Assembly: GCA_030065755.1 (NCBI GenBank)
Contig: JASJDA010000062.1
Span: forward strand, 1 to 48,374
DNA: 48,374 bases
From: Prochloraceae cyanobacterium
Lineage (GTDB): Bacteria; Cyanobacteriota; Cyanobacteriia; Cyanobacteriales; JASJDA01
Direction: 5' to 3'
Below, in pieces: positions 42,234 to 48,374 of the stretch. The notes below the pieces were generated by a model. That model was not told where the DNA came from. It did not search any database and saw only the letters and a program-made list of their open reading frames with translations. The position numbers and the translations under genes were made by a program. The stretch's first letter is position 1. Each line of letters begins with the position of its first letter.

Positions 42234-43462
42234 TGAAGCTAGTAGAAAAGCATTTAATTAAGTCTTCTAAATCCATATATAGAGAAATAGATAAATTGTC
42301 TTTTCTATCCAAGAACTTGTACAACTGCGCTGTGTATCAGTGTCGTCAAGCATTTTTTAGAGAAAAATCTATACCTAGCTTTAATCAACTTTATCATCTA
42401 CTCAAAACAGGTGATGACTACAAAGCATTACCAGCCAAAGTGTCTCAGTTAATTATCAAGCAAGTAAGCAAAAGTTTTCAATCTTACTTTGCTGCTTTCG
42501 CTGCTTACAACCAAGACCGTTCTAAATTTCTGGGTCAACCAAAATTACCTAAGTACAAACATAAAATCAAAGGGAGAAATCTACTAACTTATAATTATCA
42601 AGCCATATCCAAACGAGCATTAAAGCAAGGTTTGATTCAGCCATCGGGAACTAATCTATCTCTTCCTAGCAAACAGCAAAAAGTAGATGAAGTTAGAATT
42701 ATCCCGAAAAATGGAGCTTATGTAGTTGAAGCAGTCTACACAGTTGAAAGAGAACAGATCGAAGAATATAGACATACTCGTGTGGCTGGGATTGATATTG
42801 GAATCAATAACTTGGCAACAGTAACGTCTAATCTACCTGAGTTTCAGCCTTTTATCGTTTGTGGTAAAGCACTCTTAAGTGCTAATCGTTACTACAATAA
42901 GCAAAAAGCTCGACTTCAATCTTTACTACCAAAAGGAAAACACACTTCTAATCGCATCTTGAGATTAACCACCAAACGTAATAGCAAAGTGGATTATTAC
43001 CTCCACACAGCTAGCCGATATGTCGTCAATCAGCTAATCGAGCAAGGAATAACCCTGCTTGTAATTGGCAAGAACGATCGTTGGAAGCAGTCAGTTAATC
43101 TGGGAAAAAGAACCAATCAGAAGTTTGTCAACATCCCACACGCTCGGTTTATCGAACAACTAATCTATAAATGTCAGTTAGTAGGAATTAAACCAATTAC
43201 CGTAGTTGAAAGTTATACGTCAAAGTGCAGCTTTCTCGATCTTGAGTCAATTAAGAAACAAAAAGCTTATTTGGGTAGAAGAGTAAAGCGAGGATTGTTT
43301 AAATCTTCCTCTGGTCGAGTCTACAACTGCGATCAAAATGGAAGTTTGAATATCATCCGAAATGCAGTTGGTGATTCCCTATTTGTGGGACAGCCGATAA
43401 AGAGGCTCGTAGTTAGCCCTGTACGGGTTAAACCGTACCAAGCTAAGTTATGTCATATTTGA
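42233..43462 (+). CDS. tnpB: IS607-type TnpB RNA-guided endonuclease
   Basis: 409 aa from ATG 42233, which overlaps the tnpA stop and follows GAGG in the coupling region; a GTG at 42215 would add six residues. RuvC residues are visible: GIDIGINNLATV (Asp, motif I), VVESYTSKCSFLDL (Glu, motif II) and YNCDQNGSLNIIRNA (Asp, motif III). The N-terminal helix-turn-helix/wedge is present (LSKNLYNCAVYQCRQAFF). It lacks the usual four-Cys zinc finger of the other two TnpB proteins in this window, as many IS607-type TnpBs do. It should use an omegaRNA from its own 3' end. It is probably a full-length, active copy. Confidence 0.9.
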   Translation: MKLVEKHLIKSSKSIYREIDKLSFLSKNLYNCAVYQCRQAFFREKSIPSFNQLYHLLKTGDDYKALPAKVSQLIIKQVSKSFQSYFAAFAAYNQDRSKFLGQPKLPKYKHKIKGRNLLTYNYQAISKRALKQGLIQPSGTNLSLPSKQQKVDEVRIIPKNGAYVVEAVYTVEREQIEEYRHTRVAGIDIGINNLATVTSNLPEFQPFIVCGKALLSANRYYNKQKARLQSLLPKGKHTSNRILRLTTKRNSKVDYYLHTASRYVVNQLIEQGITLLVIGKNDRWKQSVNLGKRTNQKFVNIPHARFIEQLIYKCQLVGIKPITVVESYTSKCSFLDLESIKKQKAYLGRRVKRGLFKSSSGRVYNCDQNGSLNIIRNAVGDSLFVGQPIKRLVVSPVRVKPYQAKLCHI

Positions 43463-43670
43463 CTACAAAACTAGTAACTATAACCTTTGGGAAATTGGTG
43501 CTTTAGCGATCGATCACTTGAACATTAGTCGGGGAGAATGTATATGTTAAACAAAGTGCGGCTTTAACTCCGGTCACCGCAGGGACTGAATATCCGATCG
43601 CTAGGCAAGATCGTTTCAGCCTGCATTTATTTACTCGTAGGCATTTTATAAATAAATATGCCTACCTACT
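43463..43670 (+). ncRNA. Probable omegaRNA / right-end region of the IS607 element
   Basis: A hairpin GTACGG/CCGTAC occurs at about 43421-43438 within the last tnpB codons. Further G/C-rich structured DNA follows to the TAGGCAT/ATGCCTA hairpin at 43638-43664. No gene is visible in 43463-43791. The RNA role is inferred from TnpB family knowledge. Confidence 0.35.
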
Positions 43671-43791
43671 TAACTATTTTTGGCTACAGAGATTTGTAAC
43701 GCTTGCATTAGACCTCTCCAGAAACCCTGATTTTAGAACGGTAGCATCAGAGTTCCAGCCTAATTATTGGAGATGTCTATTAGTCTTCGGT

Positions 43792-45831
43792 CTATTTTTC
43801 TATTTTCTGAATCAAATTACGAATCTTACTGAGTTCGTTGTCAATAATCTTGCGCTGCTCAAAAGCACTGTACATATTCCGCGCAACTTCCAGTTCTAGG
43901 CTCTTCTTACCTGTAGTTTTCAGAACTGTAGCTAAATTTTGGAAACAACTGTTACATTTGATATTCCCAAGAGTCTCGGCTGCGGACTTGGCCCTATGTA
44001 GTGTAGAACCAAAAGTTTGCGCTAAATGTTCAATAGCCTTTTCCTCTGCTGGAATTTCATGAATTGAGTACCCTTTTTCCGATGCAGTTAATTGCTTGAA
44101 GTTTCTGGTTTTAGGCATATTTAACGTAACATCAGCGTGAATTCCAACTTTTCGCTCTGGTAAACGCTCGATTGTCTCAGCCAATATATCATTTGCTTCA
44201 GTTAAGCAACAGCTTCCATTGAAATAAAAGGCTCGTCCAACTGCATCGCAAAAGAAGTCCTGTGCGAGATATTCTTCATCCCGACTGTAAGGGGGCGTTA
44301 CTCGAATTCTCAAGGGAGAGGAAACAATGTCTTCCTTCTCTAAGTGGAGGCAAACTTGTATGTCATAAATACCAGGAGCATCAATCATCCAGCCACGGCT
44401 GCCGACAGAAACGAGAAGAGGCGCATACATCGACTCTGAGGAGCCAAGCACCCTTTGTTTGGGTTTATAGCAAAACTGAGCATAAGGTTGATAAGCCATC
44501 TGGGAACTGCCTCGTCGCTTTACAATAACCGTCATCCGGTCGGTAAATTCCAGCAATTTTTCATCGACGAGCTGAATTTGATTAGTTTGATTAGTTAGCT
44601 TCAGTTCAATCCCAACAGGTTCAAGAAATTCAAATCGATTGCCATCACGATGAGTACGAAGTTCTAGGGTAAATGTTGGCATTGGGGATATTCTTGCCTG
44701 CTCGAAGGCGTGGTTGACAGCAAAGTCTGCATGGCCCATTTGAACAAATGATTCTGGCGCATGGCGCAAAAAGAACAACTCTTCATCACTGAAACGGAAC
44801 ATAAAGTCCCGGAAGAAGTCGATCGTATTTCTGTCAGGAAATCTTGGGCGATCGCTCTCCTGATAGAAAAAGGGATAGTTCATGAAGCTCTGGAGATCGA
44901 AATCTCTGATTTTTTGCGGCAACCATGGACTGCCAAGATGTTTTTGCCATGCATGAAGTAAGTTAAAAGCATGTCCCATCTCGTGGACTGCGGTCCAGAA
45001 GGTCATCCGCCGAACCCAGGCATCAGGTGCAAGGTCTCCAAAGGGAGCATTAGAGGTAAACGAGTTGACAAATAATGCTGTGCCCTGCCTCTCTGCCCTG
45101 CCGATGCTGTCGAACATAATCCCGCCTAGACTTGTTCCTTGATCGTGAATTCCTGCAAAGAAGGTCCATAAAGCCCACCGAGTTAGATTTCGTTGGCTAG
45201 GTGGTAGTTGTGCAATGCTGGAAAAATGTACCTGCATAGCGTCATGCATTTCGGCATCACTCCAGGATGCATTCGTGCCGCTTGCGGACGAAGGGATAGT
45301 TGTGTCGCCTCCAGTATGCAGCACACGAAAACCAGATCGTTCGAAGACGGTATCGATGGTAAGTCTCTCCGCAGGTAAAGTTGCTGGACGGTTTGGGTGA
45401 GAATCTGTTTGGTAATCGAGGGTGAGATCGACTCCTTGTTCTGCATCAAACTCAAACTGAACTTCCCTAAAGAAGGGAGAACGAAATGTGTAATCACGAT
45501 TCAGTTCCGGCAATCCTGGACCCGAAAAGGTGACTCGTGTTAGAGCATCTCTCCGCTCGATTGATACTTCTGTGTAGGGAAAGATACCAGAGGAGCCTCG
45601 CTTGAAAATGATTGGTCCAACCCAACGAAATCCATCAGAAAGTTGCTCAACAGAGAGTGGGCGAGCAACCCAATGTATACGGAAAGTTAGACCGCTAAAC
45701 CCAGTTCCACTGGCAACCATCTGTGGAAAATTTCCGTCAACGTCAAGACGTAGTTCTTCCCGTGAAAATGGAACTCCATCAGAACTTGACCACTCATATA
45801 GTCCACTGTTCGTATTATTACCATTCATCAT
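43792..45831 (-). CDS. Metzincin-like zinc metallopeptidase with beta-rich flanking domains, unknown family
   Basis: 679 aa, ATG 45831 preceded by AAGGAG. The zinc site is HEMGHAFNLLH (His283, Glu284, His287, His293), exactly the metzincin spacing HExxHxxGxxH but with Asn for Gly at position 8. A Met-turn-like SFMNYPFFY follows 24 residues later (Met317). The N-terminal ~170 residues look beta-rich (TFRIHWVARPLS, VTFSGPGLPELN), and the part after 370 contains a beta-sandwich-like region (FTLELRTHRDGNRFEFLEP) and a cysteine cluster CNSC near 630. No signal peptide is visible, unlike most metzincins, so a cytosolic or phage-like/toxin-like role is possible. It is 106 bp downstream of the HAD-M28 gene on the same strand. 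Function unknown. Confidence 0.78.
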   Translation of the reverse strand: MMNGNNTNSGLYEWSSSDGVPFSREELRLDVDGNFPQMVASGTGFSGLTFRIHWVARPLSVEQLSDGFRWVGPIIFKRGSSGIFPYTEVSIERRDALTRVTFSGPGLPELNRDYTFRSPFFREVQFEFDAEQGVDLTLDYQTDSHPNRPATLPAERLTIDTVFERSGFRVLHTGGDTTIPSSASGTNASWSDAEMHDAMQVHFSSIAQLPPSQRNLTRWALWTFFAGIHDQGTSLGGIMFDSIGRAERQGTALFVNSFTSNAPFGDLAPDAWVRRMTFWTAVHEMGHAFNLLHAWQKHLGSPWLPQKIRDFDLQSFMNYPFFYQESDRPRFPDRNTIDFFRDFMFRFSDEELFFLRHAPESFVQMGHADFAVNHAFEQARISPMPTFTLELRTHRDGNRFEFLEPVGIELKLTNQTNQIQLVDEKLLEFTDRMTVIVKRRGSSQMAYQPYAQFCYKPKQRVLGSSESMYAPLLVSVGSRGWMIDAPGIYDIQVCLHLEKEDIVSSPLRIRVTPPYSRDEEYLAQDFFCDAVGRAFYFNGSCCLTEANDILAETIERLPERKVGIHADVTLNMPKTRNFKQLTASEKGYSIHEIPAEEKAIEHLAQTFGSTLHRAKSAAETLGNIKCNSCFQNLATVLKTTGKKSLELEVARNMYSAFEQRKIIDNELSKIRNLIQKIEK

Positions 45832-45937
45832 GTGGTCTCCTTATTTCAAAATACAATATTAGACAAAGCTTTATCAGCCGAAATTAAGTCAAGATTGGCT
45901 AAGAAACGAATCTTCTCCAAACATATGGTTAAGTTAT

Positions 45938-47863
45938 CTATTGTTTAGCCGTCATCCATGCTGCTGCTGCTACCAGACGAGCAATATCGGCTGCATATTC
46001 AAAATCGACCTGGAGATCGCGGGCTGTATGATAATTAGGATTGTTCACCCCTGGCATGACTTTTTTGGGCGGTCCCATGAACAGGTCTTCGGAAACAAGA
46101 CAGGCTGTATATCCCACTTGTTGAAAGCTCGAATGGTCGCTGCGCGGATCTCCAGCATCAGGAGTTGTATAAATCTGTGGTGACTTGAGTTTGGGAGAAA
46201 CTTGAGGGACTAATTTTTCAATTTGCTGTGCCAGTTTCAGGGATCTTTTTTCTACTGCTGGAGAATTTTTATGTCCAACATGAACCTCGAAGGGTAAGGG
46301 AATATCATGTTTCTCTTTTCGGTATCCAATCATATCCAACTGATACACAGCAATGATGGGAGCATTAGCTTGGGCTTCATCTCTAGCATATTCTTGGCTT
46401 CCAACTAGACCCTGCTCTTCTGCATTGAAGAGTACAAAACAAATTGTTTTTTTATGTTTCTTAAATAGGCTCAGTTCCTTGAGCGTCTTGGCAATAGCAA
46501 GAACCCCAGCTACTCCACTTCCATCATCGTCAGTACCAGGTGCTGGATCTACTTCTGGATTAAAGTTGGGTTCAAAGTTAGCTGTTGAATCAAAGTGAGC
46601 GCTGACAATTACGATTCCATCTTTCTCATTTCCCGCACCTGGAAATTCTGCTACAACATTGTATAGTTTGGGGCGATTCCCAGGATTGGGACGATCGAAT
46701 GGATGTAAATAAACGGAAAAGTCCCCATCACCAATGGCTTCCAAATCGCGAGCCAGAGCATCTGTTGCTTTGGCATTATCATCACTGTCAATATGACGGC
46801 TGATGATTTTGCTATTCCCCGGAGGCTCAATTGGTTCTTTGCCACTATATTTGGCTAGGTAGCCACTAATCATCTTCGAGGTAATAGAGGAAAGTTTGGC
46901 CAACTCTTCAGGTTTCAGAGAGATATCGACTTCTGGCTCAGCCACCAAACTGGCAAAGTGCCCAGTCCCTTGGACAGCCAAGGCATCAAGTAAGCTCAAA
47001 TTTGGGATAAGTTTAAGATTATGTCCGTGATAGGCTTCTTCAAAGTGATAGTTATCAATTGAAGACATTGCTGGCAAGGCAATATAAAGACCCTCATGAG
47101 AAGAAGATATAACCCATGTAGATTCTTGTTCGTTACTAAATAAACCCGCAGATTGCCCTTCTGGGACAAGAAAACCAGTACGAACTTGGCGATCATCTCG
47201 CAGCAGATATAAATCTGTTCTTAGGGGAGAATCAACTTCCCCTAGTCGCTCCACCTCAAATCCTAAATCATCCAGACTCAAAATAGTAACTGTTGAAGCG
47301 CTCGCATATACTTTCGTGCCTCTGTTGTCGGTAGTAACGTGTATCGGCACGATGGGTAAATCTCTTAAGGGACTTTGCCAATCACTGTTAGCCTGCTCAG
47401 CAGAAACACCCAAGGCAGTATATCTTAAATGTCGTCCCTTCAACACATCCGCAACCAGAATGGGATGGGGAACTACCCGCCAACCCGCTTCCAGGGCATA
47501 ACTTCGCTCTTTACTGTCCTCACCAACAAATAAACACTGCTCAGGGGTTGCAGACAAGCCGGCTTGAGTAGCAGCACGCCTAAATATTTCTGGAGAGTCT
47601 TTGGGACCGTAGAGGCGCAGATCGGACTCGAAAAAATTCAAAATTTCAGATTCAGAGAGGACTCTTTCTACGTTTTCAGCTGTGTCGCTACCAATATTTG
47701 ATATAATTCCAAGCCGCTTGCCATCGTCATGCAACTGCTGAAGCACGTCTGGCACATACCTATAAACAGTTAGAGTGGCAAGACGGCCATTAGGTGAAAC
47801 TCTTGGAGACCCAAGGGTGTTGCCAATGTCAAAGAAAATAACACTTGAAGTATTTCTATCCAT
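45938..47863 (-). CDS. HAD-like domain fused to M28 family zinc aminopeptidase
   Basis: 641 aa, ATG 47863 preceded by GAGGG. Residues 1-145 are HAD-like: FFDIGNTLG (Asp12; the usual Asp at +2 is Gly14), GIISNIGSD, YGPKDSPEIF (Lys88) and LFVGEDSKER (Asp116). Missing Asp14 suggests weak or no phosphatase activity. Residues about 145-310 are unassigned and beta-rich. The M28 domain (about 350-641) keeps all ligands: SAHFDS (His423), TDDDGSG (Asp446), NAEEQGLVGS (Glu482/483), YQLDMIG (Asp510) and NYHTARD (His612). No signal peptide, whereas M28 peptidases are usually exported. It precedes the metzincin-like gene and probably shares its transcript. I know of no described HAD-M28 fusion. Confidence 0.85.
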   Translation of the reverse strand: MDRNTSSVIFFDIGNTLGSPRVSPNGRLATLTVYRYVPDVLQQLHDDGKRLGIISNIGSDTAENVERVLSESEILNFFESDLRLYGPKDSPEIFRRAATQAGLSATPEQCLFVGEDSKERSYALEAGWRVVPHPILVADVLKGRHLRYTALGVSAEQANSDWQSPLRDLPIVPIHVTTDNRGTKVYASASTVTILSLDDLGFEVERLGEVDSPLRTDLYLLRDDRQVRTGFLVPEGQSAGLFSNEQESTWVISSSHEGLYIALPAMSSIDNYHFEEAYHGHNLKLIPNLSLLDALAVQGTGHFASLVAEPEVDISLKPEELAKLSSITSKMISGYLAKYSGKEPIEPPGNSKIISRHIDSDDNAKATDALARDLEAIGDGDFSVYLHPFDRPNPGNRPKLYNVVAEFPGAGNEKDGIVIVSAHFDSTANFEPNFNPEVDPAPGTDDDGSGVAGVLAIAKTLKELSLFKKHKKTICFVLFNAEEQGLVGSQEYARDEAQANAPIIAVYQLDMIGYRKEKHDIPLPFEVHVGHKNSPAVEKRSLKLAQQIEKLVPQVSPKLKSPQIYTTPDAGDPRSDHSSFQQVGYTACLVSEDLFMGPPKKVMPGVNNPNYHTARDLQVDFEYAADIARLVAAAAWMTAKQ

Positions 47864-47890
47864 GATTCACCCTCTAGTTTTTAATTGATT

Positions 47891-48024
47891 TAGGGTGTGT
47901 CTGTAAACTATAAAATCTATATTTTGACCTACTGCTTATTACTTCGAGATAATCCTTTTACTTTACGCAGAGGTTCTATTTTTTGGAATAATTGTTTACC
48001 TATTGAGTTGACCGACACGCCCTA
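47891..48024. mobile_element. MITE-like element, 134 bp with 18-bp imperfect terminal inverted repeats
   Basis: TAGGGTGTGTCTGTAAAC at 47891-47908 and the reverse complement of 48007-48024 (TAGGGCGTGTCGGTCAAC) match at 15 of 18 bases. The ends with TA resemble IS5/IS630-type TIRs. No coding capacity. It lies 28 bp upstream of the HAD-M28 start and may carry its promoter. Confidence 0.6.
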
Positions 48025-48374
48025 GGAATTTTGTTTGTTAAACGATTTTAGATTGTGGATTCAACAGGCTCCTTCCCTTTAGAGAGGAGTTAATCCAAAA
48101 TCCCCAAGAAGAAGGTCAATCAGAGTCAAATCTCTAATTGATTTTTTCTGCCTCAACTCAAACTCTTATCTTAGTTGACGCAGCTCTTATTGATTTTTTC
48201 TTAAAATGTTGTTAACTCAATTATGGCATTCTCTCTTTAAAAACTGTCCGTATTTTTACGAAAATTATTGAAGATTAGAGTAATTACTAAAGTTTAGTAA
48301 AGATAAAAATTTGGAAAATTCTCAGGATTTCTCAGCTGCAGTGCTCAGGGAGAAAAGTTGTATTTACACAAGCC
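48025..48374. other. Non-coding right edge of the window
   Basis: A+T-rich; no gene with a recognisable domain. A gene beyond the window could use this as its promoter region. Confidence 0.4.

Larger units (their letters stand above)
41600..43670. mobile_element. IS607-family element (tnpA serine recombinase + tnpB)
   Basis: Contains intact tnpA and tnpB overlapping at TAATG. The left end lies between the STRR (ending 41578) and tnpA (41676). On the right, a hairpin TAGGCAT (43638-43644) / ATGCCTA (43658-43664) follows a structured stretch and may mark the end. IS607 elements have no inverted repeats and no target duplication, so exact ends cannot be read from a single copy. Confidence 0.7.

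Noticed and set aside
1-48374. tRNA or rRNA genes
   Set aside because: I scanned for T-arm-like GTTCGAATC sequences and saw no cloverleaf-compatible context. A dedicated tRNAscan run would be needed to exclude them fully.

Overview
The window is from a cyanobacterium. Direct signs are the dense HIP1-type octamers (GCGATCGC and CGATCG cores) inside genes, many short tandem repeats of the cyanobacterial STRR kind, a CrtO-type beta-carotene ketolase, a LabA-like NYN protein, an IcfG-like phosphatase and a complete Pix/Tax/Pil-type chemotaxis operon with a multi-GAF receptor. Base composition is A+T rich. A coccoid or pleurocapsalean-type genome is my guess; the sequence does not settle the genus. 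I found no rRNA, tRNA or CRISPR array.

Left part (1-12 kb): two TnpB (IS1341/IS605-type) elements flank asnS. The first is a 5'-truncated, nonsense-mutated tnpB facing away from a small ribbon-helix-helix gene. The second is an open tnpB carrying two in-frame palindromic insertions. Then come crtO and a split partner-switching module: a STAS antagonist, a REC-PP2C phosphatase on the other strand and a HATPase anti-sigma kinase overlapping a sulfurtransferase. A LabA-like NYN protein and leuA follow.

Middle (12-24 kb): a three-gene minus-strand operon encodes a VMAP-like protein, a MoxR AAA+ ATPase and a SAV_2336-like/SUMF1 fusion. It looks like a MoxR-centred NTP-dependent conflict or stress system and is the best candidate here for an under-described system. 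It diverges from a small one-helix membrane protein; a perfect 22-bp palindrome lies between them. Two paralogous PAS-GGDEF-EAL membrane proteins follow; the second has lost key catalytic residues in both domains.

Right-middle (24-31 kb): an ABC-2 permease/ATPase pair with a geranylgeranyl-reductase-family flavoprotein, a relic of the same tnpB family as at 2950 (3' hairpin retained), a phosphopantetheinyl transferase, a small lipoprotein and an exported FAD oxidoreductase whose coding sequence contains an STRR block.

Right (31-48 kb): the chemotaxis operon (PATAN-REC, CheY-like, CheW, five-GAF receptor, CheA-REC; no CheB or CheR) probably controls type IV pilus motility or phototaxis. An intact IS607-family element follows. 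Last is a two-gene minus-strand cassette: a HAD domain fused to an M28 zinc peptidase, then a metzincin-like protease. Neither has a visible signal peptide, and a MITE-like element sits just upstream of the cassette.

A family of small palindromic elements recurs across the window (about 2776, 3925, 4050, 11912, 17598 fragment, 24277, 27653), twice inside a reading frame.
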